A stretch of 64,000 nucleotides of DNA from Perkinsus chesapeaki (Eukaryota; Perkinsozoa; Perkinsida; Perkinsidae), in the NCBI GenBank assembly GCA_013115145.1, contig JAAPAO010000111.1, positions 1 through 64,000 on the forward strand, given 5' to 3'. The notes beneath the pieces were generated by a model. The model did no database searches. It saw nothing but the letters and a program-made list of their open reading frames with translations, and was not told the DNA's origin. This document shows, one piece after another, positions 11,301 through 23,090 of the stretch. A program made the translations under genes and the position numbers. Numbering within the stretch: the first letter of the stretch is position 1; each line of letters opens with the position of its first letter.

Positions 11301-12425
11301 TATTGCAGATAGAAGATTGGGTGACTTACTCAAAGCTGGGGAACTAATCTAAACCACCAAATCGATCAAACGCAATAGCGAGTAATTTCGTGGCGAGTGA
11401 CGCTAGTGCAGATCTTCGCAGCACTCAAACTCTTACTGAAGCTGCTGAGGTGCATTACCAACACACCGTTGTATCAAGCATCTCTTCCAGAATTAATAAC
11501 TGAAAGTCCCGTGTACCTCTTTTCAATCAGTTTCTCTTACGCAAGTCAACTCTGATCGTCACTAGTGTTTTTAGGTTTACCCATCTTAAACGGGGTCGAT
11601 CTGAGACTCCAAAATGAACGCATCTCATTTCGTGTTCCTCAACTTAGTTTGCTGGACTTAGTGGACTTGTGTTGAGTTGTAAGAAAGCATTGATGATGGT
11701 GTCATATAGCAAGATTGGCCGGCCTCTTCGAACGTTATCCCTTAACGGGACTTCGCTTTTCAAGACAGCCAACTGGACTTTACGACTTCGGTGCGTGAAA
11801 ATGCCCAACAGCATTGTTGATACGCTTCGAAAGCAGCATTGGTTCCAAGCAGTTCAAAATTCAACCTAGCAAAGGACTTAGAGGAGAAAACTTCGTGGAA
11901 TCGATAATCTTAAAAATTGCTCATCATCGTCCTCCTGTCGGGTAGTAGTTCGATCTTTGAACCACTTTTAGTCATTGGCTTGGCAGCAGCGAGCCTTCCC
12001 AAATGACGTTACGTGAACAGATAAAACGGACTATAATAAGCCTGTGAGTGTTATAGAGTTAATAACTACAAGTGGCCCATACAGGTACAATGATAGGATC
12101 TATCCCGACTTTCAATCGGTAAAGAAGCGCCACGAGGAGCGATACAAGGCAGAACCGTTAACCTTAGATACTCTTATGTCGGGGAGTATCAATCGACTTT
12201 AATTTGGTACGCTTGTTGTTAGGCATCTCTGTAACCAGAATAATCCTGATTTCTCCATCGAGAAGGCAGAGGAGCGACCAGTGCCAGGTTTCAGATTGTA
12301 AGACTTCGAGAGTAGCCGCTGATGTGAGGGGTTTCGCTGTAGGGCCCATCCTCCGAAGTCTTTCCGAGGCTTCGTGTCCCCAACGGTAATCGGTCGTAGC
12401 TTGCCTTCACAGTAGTTCATTAGGA
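11301..12425. other. Intergenic region, no gene supported
   Basis: This is the RPL15 upstream region and about 1 kb of unassigned DNA. Short ORFs at 11669-11869 (+) and 12164-12420 (-) have no recognisable features. A pyrimidine-rich AG just upstream of the RPL15 ATG could serve as a spliced-leader acceptor, which is a known feature of dinoflagellate and Perkinsus mRNAs; this is inference. Confidence 0.4.
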
Positions 12426-14531
12426 TCCCGTCGATTATTATGGTCCTCAGCTCTGGGATGCCTTCGAGACCGAGATAAACTCATTAATGTTATACGAGCG
12501 TGAGTGGACTTCAAGTTAACCTATTTAGTATCTTGCTTGCTTTAGCGAGTTGCTACACTTTTCCTGGTGGGCGTTACGGCACTGCCAGAGCCCTTAAAGA
12601 GCGCAACCTAAGATTTCTCAATGGTTACAGTCTAGGAGAGCTCTGTCACATTGTAAGCCGTTGCATCGGGAACCTATCAATATCTACCAACGCGTTCTTG
12701 TTACACGTGTAAAATCTCCTATTGTATCACCGAACTGGTAACATGTCGGGAAGATTGTGTTAGCCTCTCCCTCGGGGAGATGACCACTCTGAACTACGGG
12801 CGCAGGTTCAATTGGCAATCGACAAGGAGATCCTCGCATACGGCAAAAGCGGGTCAGTGGTGCCCTTCAAAGTGAGCTCCAAGGCTGAAAAGGATGCCAA
12901 TGCGAGTGATGCCGCCGCTGTTCCGTTATCATCCGTCGCGGCAACAATCGCCTTCTGTAGGGGATAAGAAACCTACCTTTGCTGGCCATCGTCGTCAAGT
13001 GGCTAAGGAAGGATCGGAGCAGAGCCGGAGAGACACTACTGTGAAGAAGCCGCCCATAAAGGCGTTAAAATAATAAGCTTATTAGGACTCCTCCGGTGGA
13101 GATCATTGTTCAAGCCATCATAGCGGCTCCTCCCACCTGTCACCACGTAGCGAGCCGGCCAAGGAGGATTTCATAGCAAGCTGGGGTCGACTTAGGGAGG
13201 TCCTCTTCACGCTGTTAACGTAATGAAACTTGGACCTACTTGTGGTGAAGTCATTAGTTGAAGCAGTACGACCGAGTGGAAGCATCGTATACTGCTATTG
13301 TCGAATTTGAAGAACGAGATAAGACGCCACTTCAGTGGAGTTGTGCTCAGTGAGACTGCCTTAGGGCATACAAAGCTGATAGATATGGTCAGTAGAGGGT
13401 GGGGGTATCAGAGAGTTAACTGAGTAGCAGCAGGTGCAAGACCCAAACCTAGCAGATCTGGTGCGGGTGGATTGGCGACGTAATAATCCTGTATTGAAGC
13501 TGGAACCAGGAGCGACACTCAAAAGGGGGCCTACTGGAATAAGCATTGATTCCCGTATGGAGTTATGTTCCTGGAAAGGGCCATTTTGTGCTGTCAGCCA
13601 AAGACGTAGCGTCGGTAGCGACGCCAGAGCGATGTGCTGAATCACTTGTCGAGACGACAGGCCCGGACTCTTCGATCAATACGGTTTCCCCGCTCGATCG
13701 GGCCATCGAAATCGATGCCAAACGTCGGCAAGATCATCATCATCATCCTCAGCATGGCCCGGTTATCTCCCTGAAGAATACATTTTTGCAGTAAGCCTTT
13801 GTATAGTAGTAGGAACATGAGAAAATCTGATGCAATCAGGTACGCGCATTCCGAAGAAGCCGAAGGACTCCAGAAGTCTCGTCGTGTGAAGACAGCCCCA
13901 GATGAGTACCTCCTTTCCACTGCCGATCGTGCCATCACCGGTCTTCATATTAACCAGTAGCGCCACCCCATTTTCACAGCGACCATCATCATCATAATAA
14001 TCAGTTACCAAATAACTCCACTTGATTTCCCTTTCATACCATCGGCAGCAACCGAGACGGATTATGATCTCACAAATGCCACCGATGGTGCTTCAATCGT
14101 GCCGCCGCCACCCGGCTTGGATGCGACAGTTGCGCCTCTATCGCCTCTGCCGGCATTGGCCCACCCGAACAACGGTGTGTCCGACGCTTTAGCCACCTTT
14201 GGTTCGAGCACCGATCTCACCGATGCCCTGCCAGACCTGGAGCTCTTGCTGTCGCAAATCTCCAGTGATCCGCCGCTAACAGCTATCGGGGGGACGTAAG
14301 GTTGTTGCCTTCACCTCTTCCTCCACGACGACCATTCATTTCAGCACGCTTAACGCCAGCGCAGCAGAATTCGTGCCGATGCGGTCCCAAACTCCCCGTC
14401 CAAGCTCCGACGCATTTGCGCAATACATCTTCAAAGGTCTCCCGAGTAACAGCATGACCTCCAATCAGCTGCCTCCAACCCCAGCAGCAGCATCTCATGG
14501 TAGCCTACAGCGCCGGAGCGGAAGCCTCTAG
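12426..14531 (+). CDS. PAM2-motif protein (predicted poly(A)-binding-protein partner)
   Basis: This is a multi-exon gene recognised from its end. The last exon, after an intron 14299-14340, reads TLNASAAEFVPM and ends RRSGSL with TAG at 14529-14531. That matches the PAM2 consensus (S/T)xLNxxAxEFxP, which binds the MLLE domain of cytoplasmic PABP. Upstream coding blocks are YYGPQLWDAFETEINSLMLY (from about 12426), QLAIDKEILAYGKSGSVVPF (about 12807), PTFAGHRRQVAKEG, EPAKEDFIASWGRLRE, DPNLADLVRVDWRRNNPVLK (about 13435), VWSYVPGKGHFVLSAKDVAS, a His-rich segment and a proline/alanine/leucine-rich block ending LLSQISSDPPLTAIGG. The start is not resolved; the first exon may lie further upstream. No RNA-binding fold was recognised. 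The role in mRNA translation or decay is inferred only from PAM2. Confidence 0.6.
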
Positions 14532-15788
14532 GATTGCTTATACGATGTAGGTATACAAATGCCCATCACTCCTGGGGGGATACTCCTGACACAAGCCATG
14601 ACTGAAGTCGAGGCGCATGCGCCACCTTATCCCTGGATGAGTCGTACACCAGGCGGATACACAATTGGTACGCTGTTCGACGCTTGTGGATCTCCAACTG
14701 GAGCCATGGCTACTGAGAGCTGTGAAGAAGTCCTAAGGTCGCCCCTGAGAGTAAGAAGTATTCCTGTTGCGAGGTAAAGATAGGAGCTCCTTCAGGTTAC
14801 ACCTCATCATCATGCTTGAATCACTTCTTGCCGAGTATTCTAATAATTCTTCGTATATAGCTAATTAGGAACCAATGTTACATAACAATAAGCAGCATGA
14901 TAAATAATATTCAATATAGACTATCAAGCATCATCATCATCATCACCGCATCAGTCGTGTCGGTGTGTTCGTTATTACCGTCTTCTGCTCTAATTGGCCT
15001 TCTTTCTATGGTAGTGTAATCGATTATTATCACTCCGTGCAGCAGCAGCACATCCCAGTGTAATCTCCTGATTGGGGATTATTCAATAAATCGAATTCAT
15101 TCTTGGGGGCTTTCGATGACTTCGATGGCTTTTTGTTCTGTTATTGCATAATTACGTGCATTCGACTCACATCCGACTCGTTCGACGTCGTCGTCGGTCT
15201 TTGTGTCATCGACTTCATCATTCTATTATCATTTCATCTATCAATTTCCAACTCAGTGCTCACAATCTTCCGGGCACTGACGGCATCCACGGTACACATT
15301 CCTGGTATTTTGCATATTTTAACAAGGGTTTGAGAGTCACAGGTTTAGAACCCTGTAGTTGCCTGCCCTGTCGTGTCATTATCAAACATTAACAGTGGTA
15401 CGCCACTCGGCGTGATGTGGAGACTCATCCACAATGATGACATCTTCGCGTTCTCATCATCAATATCTTGGCCATCTTGTTATTAAATATTTTTATCGCT
15501 TGTCTGATAATCGTGCCAAAGCTGGTACTTAAAAGTGTGAAGTCTTATTATGCATTTTCGATTTTTCTGGACTGTTGTGTTGATGAGTTTCATGAAGTAC
15601 CGAGGAGGTCATTGAAAAAAGGGAAAGCAGTAGTGTTAAGCCTTGGAAGAGTATCCAGCCAAGCTTGGACGTTCTCGGATAAATAGATGAATTGAACTGC
15701 CTAACAGAGTCCTTTCTAATTGGAAAGTCTGAGCTCTGCTAGATGGGTATTATGAGCTGAGGGGCACAATCCTGACACAGTAAGCCGG
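14532..15788. other. 3' flank with ATC/CAT triplet repeats
   Basis: This is non-coding or untranslated sequence downstream of the PAM2 gene. It has a CAT/ATC microsatellite near 14928-14947 and long T/C-rich stretches. Small ORFs (14559-14777; 15103-15333, which starts at TTG) were not accepted. Confidence 0.4.
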
Positions 15789-16277
15789 ATGGATCGCAGT
15801 ATACCTGATAGTAGCTCGGTTAGCCGTCCGCGTACTAGAAGCAGCTGTTGGACAAGTTTAACTTTGCACACAAGTACAGCTGTAGAAGTAATGGCTCATG
15901 CTTCAATAATGAGCGCATTCTGTCTTGATCGATACTCACCGGCATACTGGCTAGGTGAGGATGAGCACTGCCCCCCTTCTGGCATGCAACGTGCCTATAC
16001 ATATCTGATGGCACACAAAGCAGTCCTATATAGCACTGCCACTGTGAGACAGAGAATTGGCGGGACTGTAAGATCGAGCAGAGGGTATGGTCCGCGAAGC
16101 GCGATATGCATTCACGCTTTCTTTTTGTTATCTAAACTCCGTCAGAGTGCACCTTTGTTCCCTATTTCGAGTAGTGCTATCCTCGTGTATAGTCAATCAA
16201 TTTGGGGTGTTGGGTGCGGCCTGTGCTCCAAGGCTCAGCCTACAACGCTACTACAGGAACTAGTAGTATATCAGTAG
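15789..16277 (+). CDS. Doubtful ORF of 162 codons
   Basis: This is an uninterrupted ATG-started ORF (MDRSIPDSSSVSRPRTRSSC...). It is Ser/Arg/Ala-rich, with no membrane helix, signal peptide or family motif I recognise. In a genome where most genes carry introns, an isolated ORF of this length may be real or chance. It is listed so the reader knows it exists. Confidence 0.2.
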   Translation: MDRSIPDSSSVSRPRTRSSCWTSLTLHTSTAVEVMAHASIMSAFCLDRYSPAYWLGEDEHCPPSGMQRAYTYLMAHKAVLYSTATVRQRIGGTVRSSRGYGPRSAICIHAFFLLSKLRQSAPLFPISSSAILVYSQSIWGVGCGLCSKAQPTTLLQELVVYQ

Positions 16278-17065
16278 GTTGAGTCGGACACCACAGAAAC
16301 GTTGTTAAGTACGTACTGACAATCACCCCCAATCAACAAACTCGACAAAACAACAAAAAAATATAACCGTGATGCGGCCAGGGTGGAATTGAACGCAAAC
16401 TTGATTGGTAAACCCCTCCGATTTTCTGGTAGATTGTCTCCAGTACAATCTCTGTGTTTGCATGAGGGTCTGGGCCTTAGTAAGAGCGAGTTCAAGAGAG
16501 GATAGCAAGTGTCCCTCCTGTTGTACGCGCCTGGATTAATGAAGTAGGCTCAAAAATGAGATTGGTTCAAGATTGCTGCCGCGAGACGTTAACCAAGAGC
16601 GATAGCTCCCGGGGCCCTCCCGACGGGAGCCATAAAACCCTACACCAATAGCTAAGACGAATGCACAGAGACGGATGGAGAACCGTGCTAGAGAATCGTG
16701 CTATGCATCCCACGGCCTTCCACATTGAAGCTTCAATCCGGAAGATACTCGGCTCGACCGAGTCAGTTGGAGGCTTGAGGAGGATTCTATGAGCAACGGT
16801 CTGCCTAGAGATTCTGGATGGACGCTCCAGGTGCTCTCGCGGATGCTCTGGCATCCCATAGATCGATTGAACTGGATAACACATCTCTGTGAATGGACAG
16901 ATGAAAACGTGACCTAGAGGGACTTATCAAGTCCAAACCATAATAAAGACTGAGTACGGCTTTAGATTGTTAGAATTGGAGCTGGCCTCCTGACTTGGGG
17001 TAACCCATAATGGCCGTTGCAATTCGTGAAGAGAACTGCGTGGATGCGACAAATGCTACAATTGA
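16278..17065. other. Intergenic, nothing recognised
   Basis: There are short overlapping minus-strand ORFs (16271-16508, 16567-16884) without features. No repeat or RNA gene was seen. Confidence 0.4.
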
Positions 17066-17497
17066 TCAATCATAACAGTCTCCAGGTCGTAGAACCCCAG
17101 CGCCGCCAAACATCACCGATAGGGTATTGGGGGCCCTATTGTAGGTCAGAGACTTCAGATCATCGTCAGCTATTTGAATAAGGGCACCACATTTCTGTCT
17201 CGCCACTCGAATGAAGTCATTGTACTTAACCATGGAGCCACCGTCGACTGTGAAGGAATCGACACGAGGCTCATCAAGCACGATAGGCTCAGAGTCATGA
17301 TAGTCCTGGCCGCAGTCGACGTGATACTGAACAGTCAAAATCTCCGCGTTAAACCAGTAAACTCTGACACACACGAAATCCGGATCAGGGTGGATTCTAA
17401 GAGCATAGTAACCTTTAGGCGGACCCGGGAGATCGACGGCTTGAAGTTGGAGCGGGACCGTCAAACTGAGCAGAATAACAGAAGTGGAGAACACCAT
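17066..17497 (-). CDS. Small secreted protein, lineage-specific family, member A
   Basis: This is a single-exon gene of 143 codons. The start at ATG 17495-17497 gives a clean signal peptide (MVFSTSVILLSLTVPLQLQA); the longer ORF to 17542 would bury it. The mature part has PKGYYALRIHPDPDFVCVRV, YWFNAEILTVQYHVDCGQ, VDSFTVDGGSMVKYNDFIRV, RQKCGALIQIADDDLKSLTY and NRAPNTLSVMF, with four cysteines. The same order of motifs occurs in member B at 26075-26521: G-Y-Y, C-V-x-V-Y-W-F, x-Y-x-x-x-C-G, a K-Y-x-x-F basic segment with Cys, and S-x-x-Y-N-R-x-x-N-T-L. I know of no named domain for this. It is probably exported; the function is unknown. Confidence 0.75.
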   Translation of the reverse strand: MVFSTSVILLSLTVPLQLQAVDLPGPPKGYYALRIHPDPDFVCVRVYWFNAEILTVQYHVDCGQDYHDSEPIVLDEPRVDSFTVDGGSMVKYNDFIRVARQKCGALIQIADDDLKSLTYNRAPNTLSVMFGGAGVLRPGDCYD

Positions 17498-19793
17498 GGC
17501 CGAAAGATACTGTGGGAGTTCAGCATGATCCACAGTCCGCATATTGTTCGCACGCGTGCGCAGATGTCGCTCGTACGTCTCAGAAGATTAGAACAAAGAA
17601 AGGAGAGATGAAAACCAAACTGTTCATTGCAATTTGAAATTGTGCGCCTGCGTATAAAGGCGCGCGCTATTCGCTGATAGAGGACTTCGCGCACGCCCGC
17701 ATTTTAACTTGCTGAAAGTCACTACCTGACTTCCAACTTAACTAAAACGCGTGGCTGTGCTCAATCAGTCCAGTAAAAGAAACTAACCATTTCAAACAGT
17801 GTGTTCGAAAACTGGTAGTAAACTTCAATGCTGTGATTGAACTCTTGGCTGAGAGCACGTGACAGTCGGCTATTATTGTAGTCCGGATACCCCGCAGTAT
17901 TAGGGCGATTCGCAGCTCCTCCCGCACACCTCGAGGTAAACGCGCATTCTTTATCCTATAGACTTCATGGATCGGGCTGTTCTTTGTGCTGTTCCGTAGA
18001 ACTGTAACAAGCTCAAACGCGCAAAGCAATAAACCGGTCTTTGAGGCCTGCGTTCTAATCACCGAGCAGAGTCGATAACCAGAACGGAGTACACGCAGTG
18101 AGGGGATCGATGAGACGAAACAATCACTGGGGGCAGCTCTTACGAGCGAAACCCTCAAAGTAAGTTCCAAATACTGAACAACTGCCTAAAACGAATATAA
18201 CTCACATCTACGACTACATGCTAGTCATCACCAAATGTAGTTATTTAATAGTTATCTAGTACAATTAACAGCACGCATACAGTATGAGTAACTCATAGCG
18301 CGGTCGCAAGGCGAGCGAGATCCACAGATGGAGCCGCCGCACAAACGGCACAAAAGGCAGATATACTGAAACCTACATGTCTCATCGTCGTAACTCGTCA
18401 TGCCTAGTGGGCACACGACATCATTTGACAGAAGATCTCTTCCTCTCTTCACTTGATCGACGCCGCTCGGGCCTACTGCCCCTCGTGGCTGTAAATAACC
18501 TCTCCACTCTGTGACTGACAATATGTCACGGTGACCATTTTGGGATGTGTCCATCATGGACTGTCCATGATGGACAGTCCATGACAGTGTCTGTCGGCTG
18601 TGAAGACCTGTTGTAGGATTCTGTGCAGTCTATATGCATGCGTGCTATAATAATCTTCACTATAGATCCTATAACTAAGCGGCCGGCGCGGTCATCGCCT
18701 GCCCTTGGTGTGTTCTTGGTTATCACTACTATCTCTAGCGTAAGCTAAGTTAGCTTAGCTAACTATCCCTCAAGGTCCCTCCTGTTGTTTTTCGCATCTG
18801 AGCCTCTAGTTCTACATCAACTAACTAGTTAACCGAACCCGATAACAGACCCGCCGTCCGGGCAAGCTTCTGTGTGCCAGTATCGTTGGAAGGGGACGCA
18901 CATACAATCTGCGTGGTTTCCCGGTGTTCCGTTCCACGGGATAATTCCCGTAATTCCGCAATCGAGCTGTCGTTTTTCCGGAAATTCCACGGTAAAAAAA
19001 CGGCCGCCGATTAGGACTTTCAGCATCGAGAACTACCACCTTGGCGACATTTTCAGTTCATACACAGCTATCCTCGATATCTCATGCGGCCAAGACAGTC
19101 GAATAATATATTGAATATTGTGTATTCATGTTCAACTAGTCAACTTGATCGCACAATACGGCGTTAGTGACGTCGCATTGCCTTCGAACAGGTGTCCTTT
19201 TAAGATATGCTATCTTCCCACGTTGCATAAAGCAACTTTCTCTTTGTGATCACGCGACGATGGTGAGTCGCTACATGGGTTTCGCGAGTTGAGTATCCGG
19301 CGCTTCACTGGGAGGCGTTGACGGAATGCTTCTAGCTTTGTATTTTTCTAGCTTTCTGCTTCTGTATGTACTCTCTACTATCTGTAGTGACTGCAAAACC
19401 CAACACGGACCTTTTAACTCTTGAACACTCTTATGCGAGCGGCATAGCCTTATGTCATGCATTCCGTTGAAGAAGGTGCGAGCTCTGAGAATGAACTATT
19501 CACCTCATCGGTATAGTAACCACTTCGTCTAGGGTCGCGTCCACAGGGGGCAGCTGTACAGCCACCCCGGATTCGAATGTCTTCGAAGATTTATTCGCAC
19601 TTCCAGACGCGGGTGAAATGCCCGTATTCACGGGTGCCTACATTAAAATATCTGGAGCCTGCCTAGACGCTGCTTCGACCTCCAGAAGACCATTTAGCCG
19701 TTGCAACGCATCGCCCCAACCATTCTGATTCACCGGGATCGTGACCCACTCACCTAAGGATGCCGAGATCGCTGGGGGTACCAGAAGCCAAGT
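17498..19793. other. Long intergenic region with a perfect hairpin
   Basis: This is about 2.3 kb with no supported gene. ORFs of 60-142 codons (for example 17742-18170 and 18252-18557, both -) lack features. A striking inverted repeat is at 18548-18576, and a GTTAGCT-T-AGCTAAC palindrome lies near 18750. Confidence 0.4.
18548..18576. repeat. Perfect inverted repeat, 14-bp arms, 1-nt spacer
   Basis: The left arm TGTCCATCATGGAC (18548-18561) and right arm GTCCATGATGGACA (18563-18576) are exact complements around a single T. A third partial copy, GTCCATGACAG, follows directly. It lies in a gene-free stretch. Confidence 0.9.
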
Positions 19794-20571
19794 TCACTGA
19801 CTACTCGTACCTTCAAACTGAGGATCTAAAGTCCGTATTATGTCACGTGGGAAAGTGTCTATAAATCCGGCCCTTTGCGACACTTTGTATATTTCCTCCC
19901 GCTCACAACTGAGCAGATTCGAGACGCATCCACATACGTCATCAACATCGAGGCTTACAATCCCGATAACTCTACACCGGTGCCATTGTGTCCCCACCAG
20001 CTTGTCAGGTGGAATCTGTTCTCGGGTGTGGTGTGGCCAGAGCGTCCTAGGGGTGATAGTTAGTCTTGTGGGGACCGACATCATCATACCAGCGGAGCAG
20101 GCCCACACAGTCGCGGCGTCTAACTTCTCGACAATGCCTGAGAGCTCTTGAGTCAGTTCCTCTGGCGTGCTACAGTTACTCCCCGGACAGAAGAGTGCCA
20201 AGTGGTCGTAGAAGCCGTTGAGCAAGATGAAGACTCTCGTGCCTAAAAAAGAGATGAAAATCCAAATTCGGCTTCCGCAGGAGAGGGCATTCCGCGCCTT
20301 GACGAAGATATACATTTATTGTTAGGGTCGGATGGTGACATGAAAGATCAACAATGGACGTGACATACCTTTTATGGAGAGAAGTAAAGAGTTGTCAGAC
20401 TGTAGTGCCTCCAAGTAGGTAGGCGGTGACACGCTGGCAAGGTTGGCAGGATCCTCGCAAACCACTATGGCATAGTCCGGGAGGCTCTCTCTTAAGCTAG
20501 CTAGTAACCGATTTGAATGTAACAAGGAGCAAGTTGAGTTGAATGGTCGGGAAGGGAAGTTCCTTCTAACA
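19794..20571 (-). CDS. 3' exons of an unrecognised minus-strand gene
   Basis: Two exons join well. An upstream exon (after TTCTTTAG at about 20572) carries LLASLRESLPDYAIVVCEDP and PPTYLEALQSDNSLLLSIKG. An intron runs from GTATGT to a strong TCTCTTTTTTAG acceptor near 20243. The last exon then reads TRVFILLNGFYDHLALF, STPEELTQELSGIVEKLDAA, WACSAGMMMSV and VIGIVSLDVDDVCGCVSNLL, ending DPQFEGTSSQ with TGA at 19794-19796. The family is not recognised. It may be the end of the same transcription unit that begins with the RIIa domain at 25387, or a separate gene; the exons between 20.6 and 23 kb are not resolved. Confidence 0.5.
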
Positions 20572-23090
20572 CAAACCGACCTAAAGAAGAATCTTCATCG
20601 TAGAACGGCCGCGGCCCTCACCAACGATTGAATTTCGCCAGGATTCTCGAAGGATCTTTGAAGGCTTTCATGAATGGTGAGGGACACTCCGTGGGGCAAT
20701 TCGAGAAAAAGTACCTGAGGATTGGAAGGGTCTTGGAACCTTGACTGGCTATGAAAATAAAATCTTCATAAACAACCGCCGCCTGTCTTACATATCAGGT
20801 GTGGCGAAACGCTCAGCTATCTCAGAAGAAGGGACACTCTGTTGTAGAATAGGGTGGCTGAAGGACGCTCTATAGGGCTCCACAAATCTTCTAGTTACAG
20901 TATCTAAGCAGTGCACAGTCAAGTACAATCAACGATAAAATAACACTGAGTCGAGATTTAAGGGAGATTTACCAAGCCGAGCGGGAAACAACGCCAGCTG
21001 ATACTGTCAGCCTGACAGGCGGCTCACCGAGTGCTTCCCACATAGCTTTCAGACTCTGCTCGATGGGTCTTGTACCGGCTCTAACCGTGAGATGTACTTC
21101 CAGAGGATCCAGGTGCCATGGTACTGGGACGTTGCTGGGTTGGGTGACAACACAAACTTCCACACCACTCTCTTGGCATATCTTTTCAACTTGATTGATA
21201 ATATCCTCTCTTGTAGAACCCTAGAAGAAGTAACAATCCCTGGTTTACAGATAAAAATACTCCCAGACGATACGGGTTGCCTTGGACGGCTAACCTCTCC
21301 ATCCTGGGTTCCAGGTAGATGGATATACATAATTTTGGGGACCTTTACTGAGGATGTCTTCAGCTTCTGATTTCACACTTCTACGTTGAAGAAGTATTGC
21401 TCGAAGACAGAACTTAGCAATTCGGGGATTTAAATCAAGCCAACGCTACTGAAGGTCCGTAAGGTGCCTGCTGATCCTCATACTCTTTTGTGACTGGAAC
21501 GACCGATGGTAATGGAGGTAATCGGAGCCTGATCAGAGTCTGAGATAGCCCGACTCCTACAGGGGAGGTTAGTCTACCTGCAGCTGAACTGAGTAGCACA
21601 TCCAGCGAGCATGGGATCTCTCGTAGCAAGGGCATGCGCCAGTATGTGTTTCGGTCCAAGGAAGGCGAAAGGGTATCCTCTAGATTCCCATTTGGTTGGG
21701 GCCACCTGCGGTACTGCCAATAGACTTCGTGGACGGCTTTTTAAGACAGCATGTGAGAGTGTGATAAGGTGATTGTTATGCCTTGAATTCGCCGTGAACT
21801 GCAAATCCCAAGGAGATGACAGAGAGTAATTTATTCTCTAAAGGGGAGATCAAGCGCTCCGTGTTGAAGTGAAAACCAGAAGTGTCATAGAGTCGTGCCC
21901 TTACGATGTCTAGTGCAGCAGCTACTGCCTTGCAGACTGCAGTGGCTGCGTCTCCCGAAGAGTCGGATAATACTGGAGGGTGTAAGATAGAACGGAGGAG
22001 CATGTCGTCGCGCAGAGATCTGCCAATCGGTACTCATCTGCTGGACAGCAGAATTTCGTCACCCTTCTTTTGCAGTATATGCAATCGAAGTGATATCTGC
22101 CTGCTGGTCAATGCGACTGCCAAATGGCTGCGAATTCCCAGGGATCTCCGGCCTGGTAGACCTAGCATGGCGACAGGCCACAGCCAGGCTCACAAAGTTT
22201 CTGGGATGGAGTCTTCAAAGCCAAGCCCTTGGAGAGCACGGATAGCTATTTGGCCCCCAGTCCCAAATTCCTTCCCAACAGCCATGTTACGGAAACTATC
22301 AATCCAGAATGCTCTCACGACCTGTTTCAAATAGAAACGCCTCGGTACCATGTTCACACTGGGAATGCCTACCTGTGAGGCACAGTCAGGAAGAACTGGA
22401 AGTTTGATTGATTCAATGGTCTCTGGAGAAGCGATGACACAGCCTGCTTCCAACCAAAGGGGCACCTGATAAAAATTACATAGCCCTTGCTGAGATTCAC
22501 ATGCATACATTTAAGACTTCTGCCAGGATATCTTGTAGATAGGTATAGTCACTTGTATTCCCAAGGGACAAGTACGGTATAGAATCTGAGACAGCATCGC
22601 CTACCCGATCTGTGAGGTTCATTCCAACCCACCGTCTCCCCGTGGGCAGGTCCTTGTGCATTTCCTCAAAACCTTCTCAGTTTCAAGGCTCATTTCCTTC
22701 AACATATCATTAAACTGAGCGGTATGTCGAAGCGTTCGAGGCCCGGAGCTCTACGACTCCAGGCCGCTGCCCACCTTATCCTCGTTTGTAGAAGAACTGC
22801 GACATCTAATCATATCCCTGAGGACCTGGGATGAGATTATATTGTCCTGAATAGACTACAGACGATTCAGGCCAGACAGAAATGAAGCACTCCAGCTATC
22901 GTGAATATTTCTCGCATTTGTCTCTAATACGTTAGCAGTCCAGTAGAAGGGCATTTCAATCGCCTGGAGAAACTCCTCTCGTGTGGTCAATTCGGTAAAA
23001 CATTTCACGCCAGTGATTCTCTATTTCTTCTCACATCTGGAAGATGAATCGTCCTCAGCACTTTCTCCTCTTCTTCGACAAAGTGGCTTG
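20572..23090 (-). CDS. Unresolved minus-strand coding region (several exons)
   Basis: Several stretches look translated on the minus strand. They are EEFLQAIEMPFYWTANVLET (about 22.95 kb), VPLWLEAGCVIASPETIESI and RRFYLKQVVRAFWIDSFRNM (22.2-22.5 kb), DDMLLRSILHPPVLSDSSGD (about 21.98 kb), AAALDIVRARLYDTSGFHFN and LENKLLSVISLGFAVHGEFK (about 21.8 kb). They sit between the arginine-kinase-like exons and the 3' exons at 19.8-20.6 kb and may link them into one long gene. I could not assign a family, and exon joins are uncertain. The end coordinate is approximate. Confidence 0.35.

Noticed and set aside
10761-11312. 183-codon plus-strand ORF
   Set aside because: It is exactly antisense to RPL15 and arises from the arginine- and lysine-rich codon use of that gene.
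14934-15392. Hydrophobic plus ORFs after the PAM2 gene
   Set aside because: They open at TTG codons in T-rich 3' flank and have no homology or signal peptide.
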